From the NCBI GenBank assembly GCA_035299085.1, contig DATGXG010000058.1, positions 1 to 62,162 of the forward strand: a DNA stretch of 62,162 bases, read 5' to 3'. How positions within the stretch are numbered: the stretch's first letter is position 1; each line of letters starts with the position of its first letter. The DNA is from Bacteroidales bacterium (GTDB lineage Bacteria > Bacteroidota > Bacteroidia > Bacteroidales > UBA10428). The translations under genes and the position numbers were made by a program. The notes beneath the pieces are model-generated. The model was not told where the DNA came from, searched no databases, and saw nothing but the letters and a program-made list of their open reading frames with translations. Below are positions 25,441 to 34,174 of the stretch, piece by piece.

Positions 25441-25516
25441 GCCTGTTCGGGCAGATTGCTTCGTCGCATCATTAATCACTATAATCAGTGATCAATCACG
25501 CTCCTCGCAATGACGT
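25441..25516 (-). repeat. REP-like element, copy 1 (minus orientation)
   Basis: Read on the minus strand it starts CGTCATTGCGAGGAGC, has an AT-rich middle, and ends GACGAAGCAATCTGCCC followed by a small GCC/GGC hairpin. The ends carry the inverted pentamer ATTGC/GCAAT. At least five further copies lie at 51602, 51679, 51879, 53459 and 53586. No open reading frame is present, so it is a non-autonomous dispersed repeat. Confidence 0.85.
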
Positions 25517-25522
25517 GATCTC

Positions 25523-26974
25523 TCAATCCACCGCCCCGTGCAGAAACGGGTTTTCCTTGCTGAGCTTTACCTGGGAATTTTCATCATCGGAAAGACTGTA
25601 ATTAGAAAGCTTGCTTTCCTCTGAATACTTCTGGGGATTGATCTGGATCTGTTTTCTTTTAAATGCCGGAGTATTTTCAAGTTCTTCAATTTCCCTGTCG
25701 CTTTGCCTGTTTCCATGCTTCAGTTCCTTGAGCTCTTCATGGGCTCTTTTGATTGTATTTACCCTGTCACTCGCTTTCCTTGCGTCGATTGGCCTCCGAA
25801 CCCTGCTCAGGTTCCTGAGGATCTCATCGTCTACCGTGTTCATATCAAACTCGATGGTACGCTGGGAAGGCTGAACCAACCCACTTTTTTGCGTGGGCGC
25901 ATCCTTTACAACAAAAATACTTTCTTCCTCATGGTCATGTACTGTAATGTCGGAAAGGGGAATCCTGTCGATTTCCTTTTTATGCATATACAGTTCGGGA
26001 ATGCTGTTTGCGTTGAACCCTGTAGCAATCACTGTTACGCTTATCCTGTCGCCCAGCTCCGGATCATTTCCGTTACCCCAAATCAGGTCGGAGTTAATTC
26101 CTGAGCAATCTTTTACATAATCAATGATCTGGCCGATTTCATCCATTGTGACTTCTTCATCGCCTGAAATGATGTTGAGCAGGATATTTTTTGCCCCTTT
26201 GATATCCGTATCATTAAGCAATGGAGAGTTCAATGCCTGTTTAATGGCATTAATTGCCCTTCCTTCACCGGATGCCGTACCGGTGCCCAGTATCGACACA
26301 CCGCTGTTTGTCATTACAGTCTGAACATCGGCGAAGTCGACGTTTATAAAACCATGAACAGTTATGATCTCTGCTATCCCTTTGGCTGCAACGGCCAGCA
26401 CATCATCAGCCCTTGAAAAAGCTTCTGATACCCTCAGATCGCCGTATATCTGCCGGATTTTTTCATTATTGATGACGAGCAGCGAATCCACATGCTTTTC
26501 AAGTTCGGCAATTCCCTCAAGAGCCTGGTTCACCCGTCTGGGTCCCTCATTTTTAAACGGTATCGTTACTATTGCAACGGTTAATATACCCAGCTCCCTG
26601 GCCGCTTTAGCGATCACCGGGGCAGCACCTGTTCCGGTACCGCCGCCCATCCCTGCCGTTATAAACAGCATGCGGGTGTTGATGCTAAGAATTTCATTCA
26701 GGTTATCAATACTTTCGATAGCCGCCTGCCTGCCGATGGCCGGTTTATTCCCTGCACCACGTCCCTCGGTGAGTGAGGCACCAAGCTGAATTTTCACCGG
26801 CACAGGAGTATTTGCCAGTGCCTGCGCATCGGTGTTGCATACAATAAAATCAACATCCTTGATTCCCTGCTTAAACATATGGTTCACCGCATTGCTGCCT
26901 CCGCCGCCTACCCCCAGCACCTTAATGATGGAGGATTTATTTACGGGCAATTCAAAATGCATGAGTTCGTCCAT
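25523..26974 (-). CDS. ftsZ: Cell division GTPase FtsZ
   Basis: FtsZ polymerises at midcell and organises septal wall synthesis. The 483-residue protein has the GTP-binding glycines GVGGGGSNAVNHM (21-33), NTDAQAL (47-53) and the tubulin signature GGGTGTG (110-116), then the T7-loop region (IKGAKNILLNI, IWGNGNDPELGDRISVTVIA). A long, charged, Gln/Glu/Lys-rich linker (about 345-470) leads to the C-terminal peptide NPFLHGAVD, which would bind FtsA. It is the last cell division gene of the dcw cluster, 24 bases after ftsA. The linker is longer than in E. coli, a common trait in Bacteroidota. Confidence 0.98.
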   Translation of the reverse strand: MDELMHFELPVNKSSIIKVLGVGGGGSNAVNHMFKQGIKDVDFIVCNTDAQALANTPVPVKIQLGASLTEGRGAGNKPAIGRQAAIESIDNLNEILSINTRMLFITAGMGGGTGTGAAPVIAKAARELGILTVAIVTIPFKNEGPRRVNQALEGIAELEKHVDSLLVINNEKIRQIYGDLRVSEAFSRADDVLAVAAKGIAEIITVHGFINVDFADVQTVMTNSGVSILGTGTASGEGRAINAIKQALNSPLLNDTDIKGAKNILLNIISGDEEVTMDEIGQIIDYVKDCSGINSDLIWGNGNDPELGDRISVTVIATGFNANSIPELYMHKKEIDRIPLSDITVHDHEEESIFVVKDAPTQKSGLVQPSQRTIEFDMNTVDDEILRNLSRVRRPIDARKASDRVNTIKRAHEELKELKHGNRQSDREIEELENTPAFKRKQIQINPQKYSEESKLSNYSLSDDENSQVKLSKENPFLHGAVD

Positions 26975-26998
26975 GGCTTAGGTTTTTAATTAACGTCC

Positions 26999-28315
26999 TT
27001 ATTCAGTGTCATCATCGAATATGTTCTCAATCGTATTCTTAAACGAGCCAATAATATTGCTGAGCCGGCTGGTATGCCTGGTTGCAACTACCGGTTCTTC
27101 CTTGATGGCAGCAACTTCAGGCTCGGGTTCTTTTTCAACCTGTTCCTTAACGGTTACGGGTGCCTTGTTTTCAAAACCCTTATAAAGCAAACCCACGCTT
27201 GTTGAATACATCGGATGATTCACTTCCTTCAGTCCCGCGTTATTCACGTTTACATTGGGCATACCGATCCTTACATCCAGACCGGTCTTGTATTTGATGA
27301 GCTGTGGCAGGTGACGAAGCTGCGATCCTCCTCCTGTAATCACAATGCCTGCGGTGAGTTTCTCCATGCAGTCTGAACTTTCGAGCTGGAAGACGATTGC
27401 ATCAATAATTTCTTCCATACGGCTCTGGATAATATAGGCAAGGCTTTTTATCGAAACCTCCTTGGGCTCTCTTCCGCTGATACCCGGAACAGCAACAACC
27501 TTTGCCTCTTCAGCCAGGTCTCCGAGGGCTGATCCATACTGGATTTTAAGAAGTTCGGCATGCTTGTTCAGGATGGAGCAGCCTTCGGTGATGTCCCTTG
27601 TGATTACATTTCCGCCAAACGGGATTACCGCCGTGTGCTTTATTATATCATCGTAATAAACGGCAATATCCGTTGTACCACCACCGATATCCACCAGTGC
27701 CACGCCTGCTTCAATTTCATCTTCAGTGAGCACTGCAACTGCCGAGGCCAAAGGTTCAAGGATCATCTGTTTCACGTTGATCCCCACCCTGTTCACGCAT
27801 CTTTCGATCGTACGGGCCGATGTGGTCTGGCCTATAACAATGTGGTAATTGCCTTCAAGGCGCTTGCCAAACATGCCTATAGGATTTTTTACCCCTGTTT
27901 CATTGTCCACCACATAGCTTTGCGGAATCACATGGATGATTTCTTCACCGGGCTGTATCGAGATTTTATACATTTCCGAAAGCAGCTTGTCAGTGTCTTC
28001 CTTTTTAATTTCTTCTTCGTAAGAATCACGAAGGATATAGCCGCGGTTCTGGAGACTGTTGATGTGCTGGCCGGCGATTCCCACGTACGCTTCCCGTATT
28101 TTGAAGCCCATCTGTTTCTGAACTTCATCCACCGTGTATTTTATTGCACTCACAGCTTCTTCTATGTTGAGCACCACACCGCGCTTCACTCCCTTTGAGG
28201 GAGTTTTGCTCATGCCTAGGATTTCAAGTTTATTATCGATCATCCGGCCTGCTATCGTAACAATTTTGGTGGTCCCGATATCGATGGCCGCTAAAATATT
28301 GTTGGTCTGACTCAT
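26999..28315 (-). CDS. ftsA: Cell division protein FtsA
   Basis: FtsA is an actin-like ATPase that tethers FtsZ filaments to the membrane and recruits later division proteins. The 438-residue protein has the phosphate-1 motif AIDIGTTKIV (10-19), the FtsA-specific 1C/SHS2 region (about 85-165) and the phosphate-2 motif DIGGGTTD (209-216). The C-terminus, after an acidic/Pro-containing linker (about 365-410), is the amphipathic LSNIIGSFKNTIENIF helix expected to bind the membrane. It lies one base after ftsQ and 24 bases before ftsZ, so the three are surely cotranscribed. Confidence 0.97.
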   Translation of the reverse strand: MSQTNNILAAIDIGTTKIVTIAGRMIDNKLEILGMSKTPSKGVKRGVVLNIEEAVSAIKYTVDEVQKQMGFKIREAYVGIAGQHINSLQNRGYILRDSYEEEIKKEDTDKLLSEMYKISIQPGEEIIHVIPQSYVVDNETGVKNPIGMFGKRLEGNYHIVIGQTTSARTIERCVNRVGINVKQMILEPLASAVAVLTEDEIEAGVALVDIGGGTTDIAVYYDDIIKHTAVIPFGGNVITRDITEGCSILNKHAELLKIQYGSALGDLAEEAKVVAVPGISGREPKEVSIKSLAYIIQSRMEEIIDAIVFQLESSDCMEKLTAGIVITGGGSQLRHLPQLIKYKTGLDVRIGMPNVNVNNAGLKEVNHPMYSTSVGLLYKGFENKAPVTVKEQVEKEPEPEVAAIKEEPVVATRHTSRLSNIIGSFKNTIENIFDDDTE

Positions 28316-28316
28316 T

Positions 28317-29114
28317 TTATTGGGTTTTAGTACACACTACCTGGTTTTTATATTTTAAGCATATTTTTTCATACTGATTCCAGCCCAGATTATTGAATCC
28401 CTTTTCATAAAGGATTTTCAGGTTTCCGAACTTTTCATCCAGATTTTCGACCCTTCCAAGCTCAATAACCTGGGATCCCACTCTTGGGATCAGTTCAAAC
28501 TCATAGTTGCTTGTCACATAGATCTGTTCAATCTGGGCATTCCAGAAATCATCCTCTGTTATGTACATGGCAAGCCTGTATACATCGTAAATGGTATGCA
28601 GGGAACGGGTGATTGAATCGTGCTTTGCATCCATAATGTTAATTGTCCGGCTTAAGGCGAAAGGTTCGTCGATGAAGCCGTTGGCCACCAGTACAAAAGG
28701 ACTGAACCCGTTGCCACGTGGAATAACATTTCCTTCCCTGTCGAGGTAAAAACTGTTGCCGTACCTGTCGAACACCCTTACAAAAGGCGTTTTCTGAGTG
28801 ATTTCAACATTCACAATTCCCGGTTCGGTTATGAATACTTCCGCTTTGCCGATGATCTGCCTTCCCTGCAGGCTTTTTTCCGCTTTTTCAAGATCGACAT
28901 CCTTTAATTCCTTTCCAACGGGATAAAACTTCGATGCTTCCAGAATATGCAAAATGTCTTTCGTGTGAATGAACTGGTTTTCAGTGCTGTCAGTAATATT
29001 AATTTTCAGTGCACTAATATGCCTGCCTCTTTCCTTTTCAGTAATAAAGCCGCTGACGACCACAACATATGCAGTCAGTAACGCAAGAAACACTATGTTT
29101 TTTGCCTTCTTCAT
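28317..29114 (-). CDS. ftsQ: Cell division protein FtsQ/DivIB-like
   Basis: The 265-residue protein has a short cytoplasmic tail, one membrane helix (about 4-23) and a periplasmic part with a POTRA-like start (IHTKDILHILEASKFYPVGKEL, about 49-70) and the FtsQ beta domain, including FVRVFDRYGNSFYLDREGNVI. FtsQ links early and late divisome proteins through FtsB/FtsL. Sequence conservation is low, but position between murC and ftsA is decisive. Its ATG overlaps the murC stop by four bases, and its stop is one base before ftsA. Confidence 0.9.
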   Translation of the reverse strand: MKKAKNIVFLALLTAYVVVVSGFITEKERGRHISALKINITDSTENQFIHTKDILHILEASKFYPVGKELKDVDLEKAEKSLQGRQIIGKAEVFITEPGIVNVEITQKTPFVRVFDRYGNSFYLDREGNVIPRGNGFSPFVLVANGFIDEPFALSRTINIMDAKHDSITRSLHTIYDVYRLAMYITEDDFWNAQIEQIYVTSNYEFELIPRVGSQVIELGRVENLDEKFGNLKILYEKGFNNLGWNQYEKICLKYKNQVVCTKTQ

Positions 29115-30496
29115 GCGTTTATCCTTTTTAAGAGCAGCTGCCTGATCGGATCCACAAGTTTATCGATATCTCCTGCTCCAAGCGTAATCAGCACTTCAAT
29201 CTCCGAGCGCTCCAGCAGGGAAATGACATCCTCCTTTTTGCACAATACCTTATCCTTTATAGTGACATCCTTAAAGATCATTTCCGACTGAACTCCTTCA
29301 ATCGGCAATTCGCGTGCAGGATAAATGTCAAGCAATATCAGCCGGTCAAGCAGGCTGAGACTTGCGGCAAATCCTTCGGCAAAATCGCGGGTCCTCGTGT
29401 AAAGATGAGGCTGAAAGATTCCTGTAATTTTTTTATCAGGATAAAGTTCCTTCAGTGAAACCAGCGTGGCTTCAATTTCGCGGGGATGATGGGCATAATC
29501 GTCAATATAAACAACGTCTTCCGTTTTAACCTGGTAATCGAAACGACGGAGTATGCCTGAAAAACGGGCCAGCGATTCACGGATTGTATTGTCATCCACG
29601 CCGAGCAATGTGCATACTGCTGATGCAGCCACTGCATTCTCCACATTCACTACACCCGGATGTTCAAGTGAAATATCCGTAATGCTTGCCGATGGGCCCT
29701 TCAGATCAAAGGTGTACCGGCGGTTCTCAAGCCGGATATTTGTTGCATGAAAGTCACTTTCTCCTGAAAGAGAATAGGTATATGATTTGGCAGGCTTTAC
29801 CTTTTCATCAAGCGGCAGGCCTTCTTTCATCAGCAGGATTCCATTCCTGTCGATCTGGCCGGCATAGCTGTTAAATGCTTCAAACATCGATTCGGCATTG
29901 CCGTAAATATCAAGATGGTCAGGATCCATCGCCGTGATAACACCTGCATACGGATGAAGCTGAAGAAACGACCTGTCGAATTCATCGGCCTCGGTTACCA
30001 TCCATTCGCTTTTTTCACGGGTGACAAGGTTCCCGTTGAAGTTTTTTGAAATTCCACCCAGAAACGCGCTGCAACCGGCTTTGCTGTTCGACATGATCCA
30101 GGCAATCATGGTGGAAACCGTCGTTTTACCGTGGGTTCCTGCAACAGCCACAGTTTTGTGACCCGATGTGATCAGGCCAAGCATCTGTGAACGTTTGATA
30201 ATTTCAAACCCATGATCTTTCAGGTAATTGTATTCTGAATGATCCCGGGGTATTGCAGGTGTAAGTATGACAAGAGTATTCTTCGGATCACCAAAACCCT
30301 TTGGAATAAGTTCAACGGAATCTTCATAGTGAATCAGAATCCCTTCATCCGAAAGTTGGCGGGTGAGAGGAGTGGGTGTCCGGTCATATCCTGCCACATT
30401 TTTTCCGGTTTGCCTGAAATACCGTGCCAGGGCACTCATGCCAATTCCGCCGATTCCCAGGAAATAAATATTCGATATGGTTGTCAGGTCTTTCAC
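29111..30496 (-). CDS. murC: UDP-N-acetylmuramate--L-alanine ligase
   Basis: MurC adds L-alanine to UDP-MurNAc, the first amino acid of the peptidoglycan stem, in the cytoplasm. The 461-residue enzyme has the Rossmann-type N-terminal GIGGIGM (14-20), the ATP-binding GTHGKTT (120-126), and the central DEFDRSF and DPDHLDIYG motifs. The C-terminal ligase domain follows, with YIDDYAHHPREIEATL. The start is GTG at 30494-30496, overlapping the murG stop by four bases, which indicates translational coupling. Neighbours are murG before and ftsQ after it. Confidence 0.97.
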   Translation of the reverse strand: MKDLTTISNIYFLGIGGIGMSALARYFRQTGKNVAGYDRTPTPLTRQLSDEGILIHYEDSVELIPKGFGDPKNTLVILTPAIPRDHSEYNYLKDHGFEIIKRSQMLGLITSGHKTVAVAGTHGKTTVSTMIAWIMSNSKAGCSAFLGGISKNFNGNLVTREKSEWMVTEADEFDRSFLQLHPYAGVITAMDPDHLDIYGNAESMFEAFNSYAGQIDRNGILLMKEGLPLDEKVKPAKSYTYSLSGESDFHATNIRLENRRYTFDLKGPSASITDISLEHPGVVNVENAVAASAVCTLLGVDDNTIRESLARFSGILRRFDYQVKTEDVVYIDDYAHHPREIEATLVSLKELYPDKKITGIFQPHLYTRTRDFAEGFAASLSLLDRLILLDIYPARELPIEGVQSEMIFKDVTIKDKVLCKKEDVISLLERSEIEVLITLGAGDIDKLVDPIRQLLLKRINA

Positions 30497-31596
30497 TGCT
30501 TATCAATCTGTTTGAAAATTTCATCCACAATCCTTGCTGATGAGCCTGAAAGGCCCATCTTTTTGCAATTCTGTCCCAGTTGCTGCTGCATGCCCGGATT
30601 ATGCAATAAATCGATAATAGCCGGTACAAGCTTTTCTTTTGATTCCTGGTCCTTTACCATCAAAGCCGCATTATTGCTTACCAGGGCCATGGCATTTTTT
30701 GTCTGGTGATCTTCAGCAACGTTTGGCGAAGGCACCAATATAGCTGGTTTTCCAAGCAGGCATAATTCTGAAATGGTTGCCGCGCCTGCTCTTGAAATGA
30801 TAATGTCAGCCGCCGTATAGGCATAATCCATCCGGCTTATGAAATCAAAGTACTGTATGTTTTGCATTTCCTTATTTCTCAAGGTACTTCTGATTCCCTC
30901 GATATACAGTTTGCCGGTTTGCCAGAGAACCTGTACATTTTCCTTTTCAAGGGCATCAATTCCTTCCAGAATGCTTTCGTTAATAGTTCTGGCTCCCAGG
31001 CTTCCCCCAAGAATAAGCACAACAGGGGCAGAGTCAGATATCCCGAAACTTTCACAGGATGTTTTCCTGTCTGCTTTTCCGGATACAATTTCTTCTCTTA
31101 TCGGATTCCCTGTAAGGATGATTTTTTCGGCAGGAAAATATTTTTCCATTCCTAGATAGGCAACACAAATTTTTCTTGCTTTTTTAGCCAGCAGCCTGTT
31201 GGTAACACCGGCATATGAGTTCTGCTCCTGTATAACTGTGGGTATTCCCTTGCGGGCGGCAGCCCTAAGCATAGGTCCGCTTGCATATCCGCCTACCCCG
31301 ATCACTGCATCCGGCTTAAATGATTTTATGATTCCCGATGCCTTAAAAACGCTGACAACAGCTTTATACAGAACAGCAATATTCTTCAGGGTGATTTTTC
31401 TTTTGAACCCTTCAACCGGAAGGCCGATAATCGGGTAACCGGCTGCAGGCACTCTTTCCATTTCCATTCTTCCGAGTGCGCCTACGAAAAGTATGGATGC
31501 ACCGGGATCTCTTTTTTTGATCTCACCGGCAATAGCCAGGGCAGGGAATATATGGCCCCCTGTGCCTCCGCCGCTAATTATAAATCTCCGGTTCAT
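30493..31596 (-). CDS. murG: Undecaprenyl-PP-MurNAc-pentapeptide-UDP-GlcNAc GlcNAc transferase
   Basis: MurG converts lipid I to lipid II by adding GlcNAc at the cytoplasmic membrane face. The 367-residue GT-B protein has the N-terminal G-loop GGGTGGHIFPAL (9-20) and the second G-loop GVGGYASGP (near 100-108). The C-terminal donor site contains ILGGSLGARTIN and SRAGAATISEL. It overlaps ftsW upstream by 23 bases and murC downstream by four, which shows tight coupling in the dcw cluster. Confidence 0.97.
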   Translation of the reverse strand: MNRRFIISGGGTGGHIFPALAIAGEIKKRDPGASILFVGALGRMEMERVPAAGYPIIGLPVEGFKRKITLKNIAVLYKAVVSVFKASGIIKSFKPDAVIGVGGYASGPMLRAAARKGIPTVIQEQNSYAGVTNRLLAKKARKICVAYLGMEKYFPAEKIILTGNPIREEIVSGKADRKTSCESFGISDSAPVVLILGGSLGARTINESILEGIDALEKENVQVLWQTGKLYIEGIRSTLRNKEMQNIQYFDFISRMDYAYTAADIIISRAGAATISELCLLGKPAILVPSPNVAEDHQTKNAMALVSNNAALMVKDQESKEKLVPAIIDLLHNPGMQQQLGQNCKKMGLSGSSARIVDEIFKQIDKQ

Positions 31597-32791
31597 ACTG
31601 TTCCTGTTTTGTTTCCTTCTGAGTTTCCTGTTCCCGGGCCAGTTTTTCTCCTTCTTCCTGCTGGTTTTTAATTCCCCTGCTTACACTCTGGATGATACCG
31701 AGCGCTATGCAGGTGAACAACAGCGATGACCCTCCCATGCTGATCATGGGCAGCGGCTGCCCCGTTACCGGTAGCAGGTTAACCACAACCCCCATATTGA
31801 TCAGGGCCTGGAATGTAATCATTACAGCCAGGCCTATGGCAAGAAAGGCCGGGAATGTTCTTGGGCTCTTTCGGGCCAGCACTGCCGCCCTGAAAAGGAG
31901 GTATAAATACAATATAAGTACGAATAGTCCGCCCAGAAGCCCGTATTCCTCAATGATAATGGCATAAATAAAATCGGAATAGGGATGAGGAAGAAAATTT
32001 CGCTGTATGCTTTTCCCCGGGCGCAGCTTAACCAGTCCACCGCTCACAAGGGCAATCTTCGACTGGGTAACCTGGTAGTTATCGCTTGCCTCAGGATCGG
32101 GATTTATGTAGTTTTCAATGCGGTTCTTCCAGGTGCCGACACGTCCGCCCCAGTCGTTTGACAGGGCAACGGCGATTAAAGATCCCACCAGCAATACAAT
32201 TATTCCGACCACTCCTAAAAGATAGGATATTCTTACCCTGCCGATAAACATAAGAATAAATACAGTGGCAAAAATGAGCATCGATGTAGAAAGGTTGGCA
32301 GGCATTACAAGCGCACAAACCAGCAACAGCGGGGTTATTACGGGCCTGAACGCCCCTTTGAAATCTTTTATATTGTCCTGCTTTTTTGAAAGGATCCGTG
32401 CCGTATACATTACTATCGCCAGCTTGGCTATATCCGAAGTCTGAACCGTGAGACCGATTCCCGGCAACTGAAGCCACCGTGCTGCCTGGTTCCGGGTTAC
32501 ACCGTATAATAAGGTTACGAGGAGCAGCGGGATGGAAATGTAAAGCAGCATTTGCGAGATCCTCGAGAAATATTTGTAAGGTATAAGATGGGTTACATAA
32601 GTGATGACAAGTCCCATGAGCAGAATGGTGGCATGCTTCAGGATATAATAGCTTGTATTCCCGCCCTGGTACTTATAAGCCAGCGATCCTGTAGAACTGT
32701 AAACTGCAAGCAGTGAGAAAATCGAGAGCAGCAGGATTACAGCCCAGATTACGGGATCACCTTTGAAATATTTCTTAAGAGCAACAGCCAT
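31574..32791 (-). CDS. ftsW: Septal peptidoglycan glycosyltransferase FtsW (SEDS family)
   Basis: FtsW is the SEDS-family polymerase that, with FtsI, makes septal peptidoglycan from lipid II. The 405-residue protein has about ten membrane helices and the SEDS signatures: AVYSSTG near residue 29, ITPLLLVCALVMPANLSTSM (periplasmic loop region), HPYSDFIYAIIIEEYGLLGG, and the final SMGGSSLLFTCIALGII. A charged C-terminal tail rich in Glu/Gln/Lys extends into the cytoplasm. Its 3' end overlaps murG by 23 bases. A 43-base gap with three heptamer repeats separates it from murD. Confidence 0.95.
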   Translation of the reverse strand: MAVALKKYFKGDPVIWAVILLLSIFSLLAVYSSTGSLAYKYQGGNTSYYILKHATILLMGLVITYVTHLIPYKYFSRISQMLLYISIPLLLVTLLYGVTRNQAARWLQLPGIGLTVQTSDIAKLAIVMYTARILSKKQDNIKDFKGAFRPVITPLLLVCALVMPANLSTSMLIFATVFILMFIGRVRISYLLGVVGIIVLLVGSLIAVALSNDWGGRVGTWKNRIENYINPDPEASDNYQVTQSKIALVSGGLVKLRPGKSIQRNFLPHPYSDFIYAIIIEEYGLLGGLFVLILYLYLLFRAAVLARKSPRTFPAFLAIGLAVMITFQALINMGVVVNLLPVTGQPLPMISMGGSSLLFTCIALGIIQSVSRGIKNQQEEGEKLAREQETQKETKQEQYEPEIYN

Positions 32792-32808
32792 TTTTTACTT
32801 ATTTGTTT

Positions 32809-32830
32809 CCAGTCACCAGTCACCAGTTAC
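32809..32830 (+). repeat. Short CACCAGT heptamer repeat inside the dcw cluster
   Basis: Three copies of the heptamer CCAGTCA/CCAGTTA fill the only sizeable gap between ftsW and murD. The same word is expanded at 19939-20021. The repeat lies inside an otherwise tightly packed operon, so it must be tolerated in the transcript. Confidence 0.7.
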
Positions 32831-32834
32831 TTTT

Positions 32835-34172
32835 TCATAATTCCCTCACATACTTTTTAAACTGCCTGCCCCTGTCTTCATAATTTTCGAACAGGTCGAA
32901 ACTTGCGCAGCAGGGTGAAAGCAGTACGGTGTCACCGGTCTTTCCCATCCTGTACGCAGCCTGCACAGCATCTTTCATCGAAGCAGTATCCGTAATTTCA
33001 GGGATGATGCCGTCGAATACCTTGTGCAGCTTTGTATTATCCACTCCCAGGCAAACAAGAGCCTTTACTTTTTCTTTTACAAGATCAAGAATTTCCGAAT
33101 AGTCATTTCCTTTATCGGTACCGCCTGCAATCCACACAACCGGGGTTGTCATGCTTTCAAGAGCATACCAGGTTGAATTCACATTGGTGGCTTTCGAATC
33201 ATTGATGAATTCTATTCCATGCACCTTGATGAACCGCTCAAGCCTGTGTTCAACGCCGGCAAAATCCATAAGGCTTTCCCTTATGATCGGCTTTCTGATC
33301 TTGAGCACGCTTCCGGCTATCCCGGCCGCCATTGAATTATAGGTGTTATGCTTGCCTTTAAGGGCGAGTTCTGCAAGCGACATTTCAAATACGTCGTCTT
33401 CCACCTCGATTTTCATTGTATCCCCTTCGATGTAAGCACCCTGCTGCCTGGTTTCCTTAAGTGTGAATCCCAACTGCCTTGCCTTTGTAACAATTCTCTC
33501 AAGCTCACGGATTGTGATTTCGTCATCAGAACAGTACACAAAGAAATCGTCTTCCGAAAGATTCCTGCTGATCCTGAATTTCGAATCCACATAATTCTGC
33601 AGGTTGTAGTCGTACCTGTCGAGATGGTCAGGGGTAATATTGAGCAGGATGGCTATATCGGCCTTGAAATCAAACATCCCGTCGAGCTGAAAACTGCTCA
33701 GTTCAATCACATAATAATCATAGTTCTCTGTGGCCACCTGCATGGCAAAACTTTTGCCCACGTTGCCTGCCAGTCCCGCATTCAGTCCTGCTTTCCTGAG
33801 CATGTGATGAATAAGGGTTGTGGTAGTTGTTTTGCCATTGCTGCCGGTGATGCATATCTTTTTTGCCTGTGTGTACCGTCCGGCGAATTCAATCTCAGAA
33901 ATGATCCGTATATTTTTTTTGCGGATGGCAAGAACAATATCTGATTTTTCGGAGATCCCGGGGCTTTTGATCACTTCATCGGCATTGAGGATATGCCTTT
34001 CGGTATGTTTCCCCTCTTCCCACTCGATCTCATAATTGTAAAGGATTTCCTTGTAAACATCTTTGATTTTTCCGGAATCGGTAACGAATACGTCAAATCC
34101 CTGTTTTTTTGCAAGGACGGCAGCTCCGGTTCCACTTTCTCCTGCTCCAAGTATTACAATGCGTCGATCCAT
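32835..34172 (-). CDS. murD: UDP-N-acetylmuramoyl-L-alanine--D-glutamate ligase
   Basis: MurD adds D-glutamate to UDP-MurNAc-L-Ala. The 445-residue enzyme has an N-terminal Rossmann-like VILGAGESGTGAAV (6-19), the ATP motif GSNGKTT (110-116), the central NITPDHLDRYD motif, and the C-terminal ligase domain with FINDSKATN and WIAGGTDKGNDY, both characteristic of MurD. It starts with ATG at 34170-34172, two bases after the mraY stop, and ends before a short repeat and ftsW. Confidence 0.97.
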   Translation of the reverse strand: MDRRIVILGAGESGTGAAVLAKKQGFDVFVTDSGKIKDVYKEILYNYEIEWEEGKHTERHILNADEVIKSPGISEKSDIVLAIRKKNIRIISEIEFAGRYTQAKKICITGSNGKTTTTTLIHHMLRKAGLNAGLAGNVGKSFAMQVATENYDYYVIELSSFQLDGMFDFKADIAILLNITPDHLDRYDYNLQNYVDSKFRISRNLSEDDFFVYCSDDEITIRELERIVTKARQLGFTLKETRQQGAYIEGDTMKIEVEDDVFEMSLAELALKGKHNTYNSMAAGIAGSVLKIRKPIIRESLMDFAGVEHRLERFIKVHGIEFINDSKATNVNSTWYALESMTTPVVWIAGGTDKGNDYSEILDLVKEKVKALVCLGVDNTKLHKVFDGIIPEITDTASMKDAVQAAYRMGKTGDTVLLSPCCASFDLFENYEDRGRQFKKYVREL

Positions 34173-34174
34173 AT

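Noticed and set aside
27560..28198. Long plus-strand open frame opposite ftsA
   Set aside because: It is the antisense of a well-supported ftsA; its translation shows no domain and no start signal.
33348..33944. Long plus-strand open frame opposite murD
   Set aside because: It is antisense to conserved MurD sequence including the GSNGKTT motif, so it is a shadow.
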